From NCBI GenBank assembly GCA_947625655.1, contig CANQPD010000018.1, forward strand, positions 1-61,671: a stretch of 61,671 nt of DNA, written 5' to 3'. The DNA comes from an uncultured Dysosmobacter sp. GTDB taxonomy: Bacteria; Bacillota; Clostridia; Oscillospirales; Oscillospiraceae. The notes beneath the pieces are model-generated. The model made no database searches and was not told where the DNA came from. It worked only from the letters and a program-made list of their open reading frames with translations. A program made the position numbers and the translations under genes. This document shows positions 24,909 to 34,344 of the stretch, in pieces (the stretch's first letter is position 1; every line of letters begins with the position of its first letter).

Positions 24909-26523
24909 GCCTTGCTTACCTTGTTATACAAAAATACAAAACTCTGAGGAGATAGACGATGGGTTAGTAGGAGTAAAATTGCTTGAACTAACCCCAGAGA
25001 ATTTTTCCAAGCCCTCTCAGGACCCTGATAGATATAAGTTAAAGATGATACCGGCCACATTTGCAGAAGGTACTGTAATTGCAGGTTCGGCTACATTCTT
25101 AAACAAATACTCTCAGTTAGTGGGTATAGCTAAGGCTATGTCAGGAGGCCCGAATTTTGTAGACACTCGTGATAACAAGATAGAGATACATAATGGAAAG
25201 CAGTCAGGTAAAACCGTATTTGCATACACTTATGCCGGTGGAACCGGAGAATTACTCGAGTTTAGGATTCAAACTAAATACGTACAGAGTATAGAAGCTG
25301 GTAAAGCTTCAAGTATAGACCCAGATACCAAAACTGTAGAAACAGAGGTAGTTCAATGTATACCTACCAACGATGACCCATGTAAGCCGGATGCTTATGT
25401 TAGAAGGAATAAGCCTGAGATACTTATGGAGCCAAGAGATGTTACTCGTATGGCAAAGTTCGAAAGGGCTATAATACCAAGTACCTCTACATGTCGTCAG
25501 GTAAACAATTCTTCTAAAAAGCCTCCAGTATATAACTCTGTAACTGATGCTAAACAGAAGATAGCTTCAAATCCCTCATTAACTGAGGATGAAGTTAAAG
25601 CTTACAATTCTCAGATAGAAGCCGAGTGGAAAAAGTATCAGGATGAATTAAAAAAGTTTGAAGATGCTATACGTTCAGGTAAAACCGATGTAGAACTTCC
25701 ACTACCACCAGATGAGGTATCTAACTTTGTCATTCGGAGAAAAGTACTGGTAAAGCTTAATCCCATAGATTATGCTCCTAACAGTAGTACAGCTTACTGG
25801 CAGAATAGATGGAGACAAGGTTACAATGCTCTTAAGAAGAGAAGTGATGTGAGCTTAATTATTCAAAGAGCATCAGAAGAAAGACCCTACGGAGATTATC
25901 CATACGATCATCCTGGTTCAGATCGTTCTAAGGTATTGGCTGAAATGGAGATAGAGATACAAGTGCCCGGTGTACGAGTAGTATCTGATCCCCTATTTTT
26001 AACCATGGGTAGCTTTATGTCCAATGACATTATAGAGTCAGTAAATAGTCAAATTAAGGCTAAAGCTAAGTTTGTGGGTAATCCCAATATGAAGTCTTCT
26101 CAGATTATAGAGATAAAGAATGTAGGCCAAAGGTATTCTGATGATTGGTATGCTAAAGAGGTAGAGCATAGCTTTGACACGGGTGGGTATTTTACTGAGG
26201 TTACTTTTGAAAAGAAATCTCGTAACTCCATCTTAAATAAGGTCTCTACTTCGGTAAATTTCCAAGAAGTATTTCAGAAAGCTCACGATGTAGCCGAAGA
26301 GTCATATACTACGGGTGCTTGGAAAATACCCAGCAGAATAAAATCTGAGGTAGAAAGGTACAGGGCTTCAACCTGGAAGGAAGAAGATAAAGAGAATCCT
26401 CAAAGAGCTGGTAGACAAATATTAGTACGTCAGAATCCAGATAACCCCGCTGATTATACCATTGAGGTGGATTCAAGGACTGACTTTCAAGTAGGTAGGA
26501 ATATAAGTCCAAAAGAACAATGA
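24880..26523 (+). CDS. Baseplate hub, C-terminal part (547 aa)
   Basis: I start at ATG 24880 (MAKQSKEKSK). A GTG at 24877 would add one residue. It overlaps the previous gene by 29 nt in another frame. A CLPC motif lies near the N-terminus. The first third (KYSQLVGIAKAMSGGPNF, KTVFAYTYAGGTGELLEFRI) resembles gpD/XkdQ hub repeats, then comes a helical Glu/Lys/Pro-rich insert (about 190-290), and then beta strands (YAKEVEHSFDTGGYFTEVTF). The insert makes it longer than usual hubs. Confidence 0.7.
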   Translation: MAKQSKEKSKPCLPCYTKIQNSEEIDDGLVGVKLLELTPENFSKPSQDPDRYKLKMIPATFAEGTVIAGSATFLNKYSQLVGIAKAMSGGPNFVDTRDNKIEIHNGKQSGKTVFAYTYAGGTGELLEFRIQTKYVQSIEAGKASSIDPDTKTVETEVVQCIPTNDDPCKPDAYVRRNKPEILMEPRDVTRMAKFERAIIPSTSTCRQVNNSSKKPPVYNSVTDAKQKIASNPSLTEDEVKAYNSQIEAEWKKYQDELKKFEDAIRSGKTDVELPLPPDEVSNFVIRRKVLVKLNPIDYAPNSSTAYWQNRWRQGYNALKKRSDVSLIIQRASEERPYGDYPYDHPGSDRSKVLAEMEIEIQVPGVRVVSDPLFLTMGSFMSNDIIESVNSQIKAKAKFVGNPNMKSSQIIEIKNVGQRYSDDWYAKEVEHSFDTGGYFTEVTFEKKSRNSILNKVSTSVNFQEVFQKAHDVAEESYTTGAWKIPSRIKSEVERYRASTWKEEDKENPQRAGRQILVRQNPDNPADYTIEVDSRTDFQVGRNISPKEQ

Positions 26524-27215
26524 ACATATACGAACTAATTCAACAGAGAGGTATAGAGGCTATTGGAAGGTTCTATTCTACCTACCGAGGTATAGTAATA
26601 ACTTCTAATGATCCAGACTCTCAAAATAAGGTATGTGTACATCTTCCAAATATTTTAAGAGGTGTAGAAGTATGGGCTTATCCTAAACATCAACAAGGAG
26701 GTCCAGGTTCTGGGTTCAAATGGTTGTCTCCTCGTGAAGGTTCTATAGTATATGTAGAATTTGAAAATGGGGACCCAAGACATCCACTCTGGTCTTATCA
26801 TGGGTGGGCAATCGGAGAGATGCCTCCTGACCTGGACAAACCTTATGTACTTGGGTTTATTACACCCAAAGGCAATAAGATTATACTGGATGAAAGTGAA
26901 TCGGGAGTATTAACTGCAATAATCCAACAAGATATAATTGTTAAGACTCTAGACGGTAACATAAACGTCGATGCTAATAACATTATAATGCAGGGGGGAG
27001 AAGTTGGTATTCCTGAATCCAATTCAGTAGTGGAAAGGTTAAACAAAATCGAGCAAGACCTAAATAAAATAAAGCAGACATTCACTAATTGGGCCCCTAA
27101 ACCTCAAGACGGAGGCGCTGCTTTGAAAACTGCTGCTGCATCTTGGGCTAGTTCTAAACTGGAAGAGACTAAGGTGGAGGATATTGAAAGTGAAACAATT
27201 AAACAACCTAACTGA
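26520..27215 (+). CDS. Baseplate spike / gpV-like OB-fold protein
   Basis: Residues 20-100 read as the OB fold of gp5/gpV: YRGIVITSNDPDSQNKVCV, GSIVYVEFENGDPRHPLWS and YHGWAIGE. Residues 130-165 hold regular alternating strands (IIQQDIIVKTLDGNINVD), consistent with a short triple-stranded beta helix that forms the membrane-piercing needle. The rest is a coiled coil with an Ala/Lys-rich tail. The start overlaps the previous stop by 4 nt (ATGA). Confidence 0.85.
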   Translation: MNIYELIQQRGIEAIGRFYSTYRGIVITSNDPDSQNKVCVHLPNILRGVEVWAYPKHQQGGPGSGFKWLSPREGSIVYVEFENGDPRHPLWSYHGWAIGEMPPDLDKPYVLGFITPKGNKIILDESESGVLTAIIQQDIIVKTLDGNINVDANNIIMQGGEVGIPESNSVVERLNKIEQDLNKIKQTFTNWAPKPQDGGAALKTAAASWASSKLEETKVEDIESETIKQPN

Positions 27216-27691
27216 TGGCAAACTATAATCAACTCAACAGTATTGGTAGTGGTGCCTATTTTCCGATAAAGCTTGAACAAGCCCTCGGGAGTGATGGGAA
27301 ACCAGAATCAGTACAGCTGCCAGATGGAAGAGTAGTACCAAAGATAGGGTGGTATATACTCCGAGGGGATGTTGCTTTAATAAAGCAGAATCTCACAGCT
27401 ATCCTAACCTATCAGATAGGCCAAAGATTCAGACAAGAAGACTTTGGTTCTCGAACCTGGGAATGTTTGGAAGAACCTAACACAAGTGCTCTCAATCTCA
27501 TGATTAGAAATTTCGTGAAGGATGGTATAGCAGCCTGGGAACCTCGGATAACGGCATTAAAAGTACTTGCTCTGAAACCGACTAAAGAATCTATAAGACT
27601 CCTAATATATTTTAAGGTACAAGATTCCCAAAGGATAGAAGAGTTAAACTTTCAGTATAACTTAAACAACTCAACCACAGATGTCTACTAG
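27215..27691 (+). CDS. Baseplate wedge protein, gp25-like
   Basis: The conserved gp25 / gpW core is visible: LTYQIGQRFRQEDFGSRTWE, a nearby EPNTSALNLMIRNF and then EPRITALKVLALKP. At 158 aa the length fits. This protein starts sheath assembly at the wedge. It overlaps the spike gene by 1 nt and the J-like gene by 11 nt. Confidence 0.9.
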   Translation: MANYNQLNSIGSGAYFPIKLEQALGSDGKPESVQLPDGRVVPKIGWYILRGDVALIKQNLTAILTYQIGQRFRQEDFGSRTWECLEEPNTSALNLMIRNFVKDGIAAWEPRITALKVLALKPTKESIRLLIYFKVQDSQRIEELNFQYNLNNSTTDVY

Positions 27692-29456
27692 CAACCCTTG
27701 GCTCACCCCTTTTCAGAGGTCATATAATGACATAAAAGCCAAACTGATTCAATCTCTGAATGAAAGGGTTCCAGAGATAACGGATATGAGTGAAGGTAAT
27801 ATCTTCATCCTTACACTCTCAATATTTGCAGGTATTGCCGAGGTAATACATTACTACATCGACGGTATGGCAAGGGAAGCTTTCCTCCCAACTTGTCGAA
27901 GGTATTCATCTCTGTACAAACATGCTAAGCTGGTGGATTATCATATAAAATCAGCCATCCCCTCTTCAGTAGACTTAACTGTTTACATGCAAGATGGAAG
28001 TCCTTTCCCCGTAGATATACAAGTACCGCAGAACACCATTTTTAATTCAAAGGATGGTAAACAGTGGATAACTACTCGTAATGTAACTATCGAAAGGGGT
28101 ACTTATACTTATAAAGTACCAGTAGCTCAAAAGGAGGCTGTGGAGGAAGTAGAACTGGGTACTTATACTTCTCATGACATTATCATAACCTTGGGAGATT
28201 TGCCCACGGATAAGAAGTATGTAGAAGGTTCTATGGTACTTACTATTGGTGGAGAAGCTTGGACCTTGGTGGATACTTTTGCTTATTCAGGTCCTGGTGA
28301 TAAGGTGTACAAGGTAGAACTTGATACTACTCTCACTCCGTACCTGGTATTTGGTGATGGTCAGTTTGGTAGGAAACCAACCATAGGTTCACTCATCAAG
28401 GGGCAGTACTATCTTACGTATGGTGCAAACGGTAATATACCGGCAAACCAATTCGACAAAGTTCCAGATGTAATGACCGATGTAACTTCTGGCCTTACTC
28501 TAACCAATACTATAGCTGCTACCGGGGGCTCTGACTATGAGGATTTTGATACCCTCAAAGAGCATATACCATTAAGTATTAAGACTCTGGGAGTGGCCAT
28601 CACCAAAGAAGATTATGAGGCCATAGCCATGTTAATAGATGGAGTAGATAAAGCTTACTGTAACTACATCTGTGGAAAATATGTAGAAGTATATATCACT
28701 CCAGATGGTGGTTCAGAAGCAAGCACCGAGCTTATTAACAATGTAAAGCAAAGGATGGAATCTTCTAAGGTGTTAACCACTCGAGTAAGTGTGTATTCTA
28801 CACATGCAGCCAAGATTTACCTTTCGGCTGAAATTACTGGTAGGAAGTCTTTCAAATCCATAGATATAAGCAACCAGGTAAAGAAAGCATTGTTGGACGC
28901 TTATAACTATCAGAACTCTGATATCAATAAACCGGTAAGACAGTCTGACTTGTATGCTCTCATGGATAATCAGCCCATGGTTGATTTCCTTACCATAACC
29001 GAGCTGTACTTACTGCCGTACCCGATAGCCATAAATATCAACTCTCAGAATACGGAAGAGATAGTATCAGTGCCCGCACTGAATATCACCTACTTCAAGA
29101 TGATATCATTTACAACCTCTACTCCGGAATCTGATTTTGAGAATTGTTACATACAGACCGTAATAGAAAACGGCAATGCCTTCTACAAGGTGTATGCTAA
29201 CAAGGACTTGTCGGGTAATGCTCTATACTCTGGTCAATATGGTAAACCTCTCGAGGTAACTCTGACCAAGTCAAAGTTCAGCATTACTATTAACTTACCG
29301 GTTGAAAACGCAAACTACGAAAACGGAACCGTATATCAATTAACTACTCAACCTATGGGAAGCAACGGTAGATTGGTAGACCTGATTCCACACAACTATA
29401 ATATCCCTACTATCAGTTCGGATAACATAACACTCACAATCAATGAAGTGGTTTAA
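27681..29456 (+). CDS. Baseplate wedge protein, gpJ / gp6-like
   Basis: This 591-aa protein has the Baseplate_J layout. The N-terminal helical part is ITDMSEGNIFILTLSIFAGI plus a long helix with YYIDGMAREAF. A beta barrel follows with Gly loops (VFGDGQFGRKPTIGSLIKGQ), then the IAATGGSDYEDFDTLKEHIP segment typical of gpJ (GGTDPESDE-like). It links wedges around the hub. The stop overlaps the next gene by 14 nt. Confidence 0.88.
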   Translation: MSTSNPWLTPFQRSYNDIKAKLIQSLNERVPEITDMSEGNIFILTLSIFAGIAEVIHYYIDGMAREAFLPTCRRYSSLYKHAKLVDYHIKSAIPSSVDLTVYMQDGSPFPVDIQVPQNTIFNSKDGKQWITTRNVTIERGTYTYKVPVAQKEAVEEVELGTYTSHDIIITLGDLPTDKKYVEGSMVLTIGGEAWTLVDTFAYSGPGDKVYKVELDTTLTPYLVFGDGQFGRKPTIGSLIKGQYYLTYGANGNIPANQFDKVPDVMTDVTSGLTLTNTIAATGGSDYEDFDTLKEHIPLSIKTLGVAITKEDYEAIAMLIDGVDKAYCNYICGKYVEVYITPDGGSEASTELINNVKQRMESSKVLTTRVSVYSTHAAKIYLSAEITGRKSFKSIDISNQVKKALLDAYNYQNSDINKPVRQSDLYALMDNQPMVDFLTITELYLLPYPIAININSQNTEEIVSVPALNITYFKMISFTTSTPESDFENCYIQTVIENGNAFYKVYANKDLSGNALYSGQYGKPLEVTLTKSKFSITINLPVENANYENGTVYQLTTQPMGSNGRLVDLIPHNYNIPTISSDNITLTINEVV

Positions 29457-30339
29457 TCCAGCGAAGACATTCTTCAGGGATTACATCTTCAGTAACCTTT
29501 TCGACCATTACTATAAATCCAATGATACCTACCAGGATTCAGAAGGCAAAGGTATATTCGAAAGGTTCATAGATGTATGTTCGGGTTATTTCGATACTGA
29601 AGTAATGCCAGATATAGATAACTTCATGGAATGTCTGGATGTGGATAAAGCCAATCCTATATTCCTGAATTATCTCTGGGAATACTTTGGGTTCATACCG
29701 TATGCCTATGGCGTATTAACTAAGGGAGAACCTTATACAGAGAAGAATCTAGAGAATTGGGTAAAAGAAGATAGGGGTTTTCCTACCGCGGATTACCGGC
29801 TAGTTCTAAGATACGCCATATCCTTGTACAAGATACGAGGCACTAGACGGTTTTATGAAATATTAGGCCGTTTTTATGGAGTGACCTTTACTCTCACAGA
29901 AGTAGATGAAAGTACCAAAGCATCAGTAGCCCAGGCAATAGGCGATGGTTCTGTAAACTATGATACTATCTCTCGCTTCGATACTCCTTCAGCTACCTAC
30001 GATACTGAAACGGATTGTTGGGAATGTGTCCCAATGATTCTCACTATTGGTATACCAAAGGGTCAGTGGGACTTTATGGTAATGAAAGACTATGAGATTC
30101 AAGAACAACTATTGGAAGAGTGGAAGCTGATGAATCCCGATGCCACTGAAGAAGAGATAGAGGCTGAAAAGGAACAAATACAATCAGAACATCCCTCCGA
30201 CTATAGTGATAAGGTAAGAGAGACTCTGGTAAATATTGTCAACAAGTACCTACCCGTAAATGTAAAATATTTTGAACCCGAGGACAGTTCTGTTGTATTT
30301 GAACAAACTACTGCCGTAATCTATATTGTATATGCTTAA
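29443..30339 (+). CDS. Baseplate wedge / tail protein I-like
   Basis: It follows the J-like gene as gpI does in P2. The helical segment with RLVLRYAISLYKIRGTRRFY and then EILGRFYGVTFTL is the usual gpI motif (YKxRGT... fG). A Glu/Lys-rich helical insert lies around residues 215-250. At 298 aa it is longer than P2 gpI, with an N-terminal extension (FFRDYIFSNLFDHYYKSND). Confidence 0.75.
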   Translation: MKWFNPAKTFFRDYIFSNLFDHYYKSNDTYQDSEGKGIFERFIDVCSGYFDTEVMPDIDNFMECLDVDKANPIFLNYLWEYFGFIPYAYGVLTKGEPYTEKNLENWVKEDRGFPTADYRLVLRYAISLYKIRGTRRFYEILGRFYGVTFTLTEVDESTKASVAQAIGDGSVNYDTISRFDTPSATYDTETDCWECVPMILTIGIPKGQWDFMVMKDYEIQEQLLEEWKLMNPDATEEEIEAEKEQIQSEHPSDYSDKVRETLVNIVNKYLPVNVKYFEPEDSSVVFEQTTAVIYIVYA

Positions 30340-30976
30340 CCTCCCTCTAATAACTCTACTATCTTCTTTTGCTCAAGAAGACCCCAAACTTGATCATGTA
30401 GTTCAATCTCTAACTAAATCTTCGATTGAACTGGCTGAAGCTGCCTCTAATTATGGGGCACTCAAAGTGATATTCGGTATATTCATGGTAATGGTTTTAG
30501 TGATGGTAGTAATGTTTATATATACCATCTGGAACCTAAATAAAAAGGTAACCGTGGTATCAGAATCATCACAACAGGTAAAGGAATTCTTTGATGGAGC
30601 TGCTGACTCTACCATAGGTATAACTGAAGCTCAGATACTGATACGTAGGGAATTCAATTGCTTGGGGCACATCCTGAAGTATGCGATACTGCGGATCAGA
30701 TTTGAGAATCATATAGACAACAAAGAGTCAACTGTAAAGAAGGTAGAGAGCTTGGTGAATAATGAGTATTCCGAACTATGTGGATTACTATCAAACTTCA
30801 CCTGTAATGGTAAATCTCTGTCAAATATCTTTGAGCCTCAAGATAATGAGGCAATAAAAGATATGGTAATTGAACAGATATATATACCAAAGGACCAATT
30901 TACAATTTCTAATATGGACCAATCTGTTGGTATGTATCTAAACGGATTAAAACTAATGTACCTTAAAAAATTATAA
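30326..30976 (+). CDS. Membrane protein upstream of amidase (holin candidate)
   Basis: One strong transmembrane segment (about residues 47-70, IFGIFMVMVLVMVVMFIYTI) separates a short N-terminal part from a 145-residue soluble domain. It lies 1 nt before the amidase gene and overlaps the I-like gene by 14 nt. Its place next to the endolysin suggests a holin or an anchor for the lysis machinery, but one-pass proteins of this size are not typical holins. A second ATG at 30332 is possible. Confidence 0.55.
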   Translation: MYMLNLPLITLLSSFAQEDPKLDHVVQSLTKSSIELAEAASNYGALKVIFGIFMVMVLVMVVMFIYTIWNLNKKVTVVSESSQQVKEFFDGAADSTIGITEAQILIRREFNCLGHILKYAILRIRFENHIDNKESTVKKVESLVNNEYSELCGLLSNFTCNGKSLSNIFEPQDNEAIKDMVIEQIYIPKDQFTISNMDQSVGMYLNGLKLMYLKKL

Positions 30977-30977
30977 C

Positions 30978-31604
30978 ATGGCACGAAGATTATTGCCCAT
31001 CATCGACTTTGCTCATGGGTCAGATGTGGCAGGGAAACAATCTCCAGATGGCAGACACAAGGAATACCTGTGGAGTAGAAAAGTGGGTAAGATGTTAGCA
31101 GAATGTCTTAAACGGGAAGGATTCGAAGTAGCATTCACCAATACTAAAGATACCGAAATTGGGCTGTCTAGAAGAAAAGAAATTGCAAATAATTTAGATG
31201 CTCCCCGAGGGGGAACTAAGTTTCTGCTATCTCTCCATAACAATGCCGCAGGCATGGGAAATGAGTGGTGCACTGCCCGGGGATTTGAAATATATACCAC
31301 CAAAGGACAAACCCGTTCGGATTTATTTGCTACAGTAATATTCGAACAACTGCAGGAAGACTTCCCCACTACAGATGGTTATAAACACAGAACAGACCCA
31401 TCAGATGGTGACCCTGATAAGGAAGCCAATTTCACTGTACTGATGGGCAACAACTACTGGGGAGTACTTCTCGAGTGGTTATTCCAGGATAATCCCGATG
31501 ACGTGGCTCTACTCGAAGATGACTCAGTGAACCAGAAACTGGTAGAATCCTTAACCAAGGCCTTAATATTCATCGATGAGAACCTCGATAAGTTAAAAAT
31601 ATAA
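30978..31604 (+). CDS. N-acetylmuramoyl-L-alanine amidase (endolysin, Amidase_3)
   Basis: The Amidase_3 zinc site can be traced: His13 (DFAHGSD), Glu29 (HKEYLW), His87 (LSLHNNA) and the catalytic Glu166 (LLEWLFQDN). The enzyme cuts the bond between muramic acid and the stem peptide. At 208 aa it is a single domain with no signal peptide, so it needs a holin or acts from the cytoplasm. It lies between a membrane protein and a fibre-like gene inside the baseplate cluster, rather than in a separate lysis cassette. Confidence 0.9.
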   Translation: MARRLLPIIDFAHGSDVAGKQSPDGRHKEYLWSRKVGKMLAECLKREGFEVAFTNTKDTEIGLSRRKEIANNLDAPRGGTKFLLSLHNNAAGMGNEWCTARGFEIYTTKGQTRSDLFATVIFEQLQEDFPTTDGYKHRTDPSDGDPDKEANFTVLMGNNYWGVLLEWLFQDNPDDVALLEDDSVNQKLVESLTKALIFIDENLDKLKI

Positions 31605-31606
31605 CC

Positions 31607-33430
31607 ATGGCACAGAATAATGTAACCGAAGTAGTAAATGGGATAGTACAACCGAGGTTCTACCAAGTCTACGGAGATTTGATAGAATCTAAAGAGATTA
31701 TGGAACCTCTTGCCATAACGGCTGGTACCGGTCCTATTTGCGGCTTCGACTGGGTAGATACTACCCAACAAGATGTAACCATAACCAGTGTATTCAAGAA
31801 GCCGAGTACATTACCTTCGGGAGTGGCTAATATCCTGGGAAGAGCTCGTAGAGTATTTCTTTCAAATAAGGATAATACTGCAGGCCAGGTATTCAATGCC
31901 TACACCACTCCTGATGGATTATGTCATATAGCTCCTGATGTACTAACCTTCAATGGAGTACAACCTTCTGGAGGGTGGCCAAATTTGAGTAACCCTCAGA
32001 AGCTGGTGGCATTTGCTGTAAAAGCAACTCATACCTATCGTCCCGATGGAAGTGAGAATCCTCCCGGTGTAACTAACTTCACCTGTGGGTGGTTAACTTT
32101 TGATGATGTGTATGGTCTTGATGAGATACTTTCTTGGGGTTATGAAAGGATGTTAGAACTCCTGGCTGATTCCGGAATGCCTTTCAATAAGGACATCGAC
32201 TCTCTCATAGGTATATATCTGGTGGGATGGAGACCTGAGTGGAATAGCCAGACTACGAGCATGAGGTATAAGTCAATCATGGCAGCCATGAACTATACTT
32301 TGTGTTTGGTACCTATCCATGGTCAATTCCCTGTAAAGCCATACGGAATGAATCCTTTGGATATTCTTGACCTCAAGGCTAGGGTAAAAGTTCTGGAGGA
32401 AAGTACAGTTCCCGGAGATGTTAATGATTTAATGAGTCATGTGAATAACTTAATCTCTTCTCTAGGTCAAGGCATAGAAGTAGTAGTATCTAAGGACTCA
32501 GCTTCTTTGGATGGTAATGAGGGTTTTATTTTTACTAAGCTAAATATAAATGGTTCTAACTTTGTTGCAGCTAAACCAGTAACCAAAACCATTAATTATC
32601 AGTGGTATGAGTCATCAGATGCTATGGGTATTTTCGTATCTCCCGAGATAGATATAGATAGTAAAACCCAACAGGTACCCACGGACAAATGGGACATAGG
32701 CACTGTAAGCTTTAAACCCAATTCAGAGGGGGCCATGAAATATAATCTTGTAGTTCCCCCCCTTGGTAAAGAAACTTGGAAATTAGTGGGTTGTATACTC
32801 CCTCAATTATCTGCCTATAGTAATGAGAGTAGATGTGTACCTACTGGGTTCTATCAACTTATGAATCCTGATGCTGCTATCGGATGGAGAGTAGCTATGA
32901 ATTTGAAAATGTTACACATTAGATTAGGAAGAGTAGAAGTAGCAGAAAGTAGTGATATATCATTTAATACACGTAACACTCCTGACCATTATGCTCGTAT
33001 AAAAGCTTTCATGGGTACATCTACTTTAACCCTAAGAGTATTAGTATACTTATACAATAAGGGAACTAGTAATGCGAATTTGTCCTATGATTTATCCAAG
33101 TTATTTTCTAAGAATTCAAAGATGTCCTGGATGCTATCAGAAATACTGAAGTTAAGGAACAGTTCTGAAAGTATAGTTCGAGTAAGGATGGCTATGCCGT
33201 CTACTTTTAAGGCCAGTGATATACAGCCAGAAGTTTTCCCGGATACGGATACTGATTGTGAGTTCTCTAAATATACTTCATGGTTAGAGATAACTGACTC
33301 CGTAGCAAAGGTTAAGGCATCAGTGGGTACAGTAACTAAAGCATCTGGTCTGGAAAAATGGGTAGGAATAGCCCATGTGATTACTATACCCATCTATGAT
33401 AGAACTGGGGAAGAATATGCGAATATATAA
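31607..33430 (+). CDS. Large fibre- or baseplate-distal structural protein (607 aa)
   Basis: This is the last gene of the late module, 3 nt after the amidase. The N-terminal half has Trp/Gly/Pro-rich beta structure (PSGGWPNLSNPQKLVAFAV, GVTNFTCGWLTFDDVYGL). A coiled coil around residues 260-285 (LKARVKVLEESTVPGDVNDL) suits a trimer. The C-terminal half is beta-rich. The position after the baseplate genes suggests the receptor-binding or tail-fibre protein. No enzymatic domain is seen. Confidence 0.6.
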   Translation: MAQNNVTEVVNGIVQPRFYQVYGDLIESKEIMEPLAITAGTGPICGFDWVDTTQQDVTITSVFKKPSTLPSGVANILGRARRVFLSNKDNTAGQVFNAYTTPDGLCHIAPDVLTFNGVQPSGGWPNLSNPQKLVAFAVKATHTYRPDGSENPPGVTNFTCGWLTFDDVYGLDEILSWGYERMLELLADSGMPFNKDIDSLIGIYLVGWRPEWNSQTTSMRYKSIMAAMNYTLCLVPIHGQFPVKPYGMNPLDILDLKARVKVLEESTVPGDVNDLMSHVNNLISSLGQGIEVVVSKDSASLDGNEGFIFTKLNINGSNFVAAKPVTKTINYQWYESSDAMGIFVSPEIDIDSKTQQVPTDKWDIGTVSFKPNSEGAMKYNLVVPPLGKETWKLVGCILPQLSAYSNESRCVPTGFYQLMNPDAAIGWRVAMNLKMLHIRLGRVEVAESSDISFNTRNTPDHYARIKAFMGTSTLTLRVLVYLYNKGTSNANLSYDLSKLFSKNSKMSWMLSEILKLRNSSESIVRVRMAMPSTFKASDIQPEVFPDTDTDCEFSKYTSWLEITDSVAKVKASVGTVTKASGLEKWVGIAHVITIPIYDRTGEEYANI

Positions 33431-33486
33431 ACCGAGAGTTATGTGCCTATATTGTAAACTGAACCATAGTTGAGTTGGTTAAGTGG

Positions 33487-33527
33487 GGCCGGGGTGAGGT
33501 TATTGCTAACCTCACTCTGGCCTTTTT
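33487..33527 (+). terminator. Terminator closing the late module
   Basis: GTGAGGTTA (33494-33502) pairs with TAACCTCAC (33507-33515) over a 4-nt loop. An outer GGCC/GGCC pair (33487-33490 with 33519-33522) is followed by TTTTT (33523-33527). It lies between convergent genes. The T-run is present only on the plus strand. Confidence 0.85.
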
Positions 33528-34174
33528 CATTGTTTAAGGTCTACTGCAGCTTGTTCTAAAACCCTCTGAATGGTTTTCCTCATCCGGGAAAACATATTAA
33601 CTGCAAACTTATCCCGAGGTAATTCAAAGTAATCTATAAGATGTAATATAGAAAGCTTGCCATGAGAATCCTTGATACGGGATTCAAACCATTTGGGAGG
33701 CTCAAGTTGTATCTGCATAACCAGATACTCATCGGGTGTAAGGTGTTCTTTCATGTACTGATGGAATCTTTGAGACTGTTCCTCCTTTATTCTGGTCTCA
33801 TCAGAATCATCAAGTAGCTCCTTATTATTGTCAAATAACACTTCGAAAGAAGTTAACTCCTGGTTAAACTCTGCTTGCTTGGTATAAGCATTCCTCAGTA
33901 ACTTACTTTTATAAGTTTGCAGGGAAGATAAGATAGTTGCTTTCAATCTCTCCTCATCGCATTCATCTTGATATTTATTGAAGACGTACAAGAACTTATC
34001 CCAGAAGAAAGAGTTAATTATATCTGGTGTGAGATTAAATCTTCTGGAATCAACTCCTCTCGTCAGTCTACGGATTAAGGGTTTGCAGGTTTTATATAAC
34101 CTATTAAACAAATCCTCATCATAAGGTTTTAATTCTGTCAAGCGATGTAGTTCACTTCCGTTGTTGCCTTTCAT
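33527..34174 (-). CDS. Sigma-factor-like protein (215 aa)
   Basis: The start is taken at 34174 (MKGNNGSELHRL), because the earlier in-frame TTG leads through an AT-rich promoter-like stretch. Residues 20-105 resemble sigma region 2 (YKTCKPLIRRLTRG, IINSFFWDKFLYVFNKYQDE, LKATILSSLQTYKSKLLR). Residues 145-210 resemble region 4 (LTPDEYLVMQIQLEPPKW, then ELPRDKFAVNMFSRMRKTIQ). A phage sigma factor would direct host RNA polymerase to phage promoters. It is the only leftward gene between the late and replication modules. The fit is good but the sequence is divergent. Confidence 0.6.
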   Translation of the reverse strand: MKGNNGSELHRLTELKPYDEDLFNRLYKTCKPLIRRLTRGVDSRRFNLTPDIINSFFWDKFLYVFNKYQDECDEERLKATILSSLQTYKSKLLRNAYTKQAEFNQELTSFEVLFDNNKELLDDSDETRIKEEQSQRFHQYMKEHLTPDEYLVMQIQLEPPKWFESRIKDSHGKLSILHLIDYFELPRDKFAVNMFSRMRKTIQRVLEQAAVDLKQ

Positions 34175-34197
34175 AGTAGTAAAGATTTTTAACAATG

Positions 34198-34205
34198 CAA
34201 ATATA
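34198..34205 (-). promoter_or_regulatory. Bacteroides-type -7 element for the sigma-like gene
   Basis: On the minus strand the sequence reads TATATTTG, matching the Bacteroides -7 consensus TAnnTTTG, 24 nt from the chosen ATG. I could not find a matching TTTG at 19-21 nt upstream, so this is a partial match. Confidence 0.4.
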
Positions 34206-34344
34206 AATAATAAAGTAACAACTTGTATGAATTTTATCAAAATTATTTCACCGTCTGTGTTCAAGTATGTTCAAAGATGAGCTTGGAGAACTATATTATC
34301 TAGCAGATACTATTGATTATACACTCATGAATATTATATAATAT

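Noticed and set aside
34267..34341. A 24-codon frame (MFKDELGELYYLADTIDY...) just before the helicase gene
   Set aside because: Short frames of this kind occur by chance. It could be a leader peptide, but there is no terminator or repeat to support attenuation.
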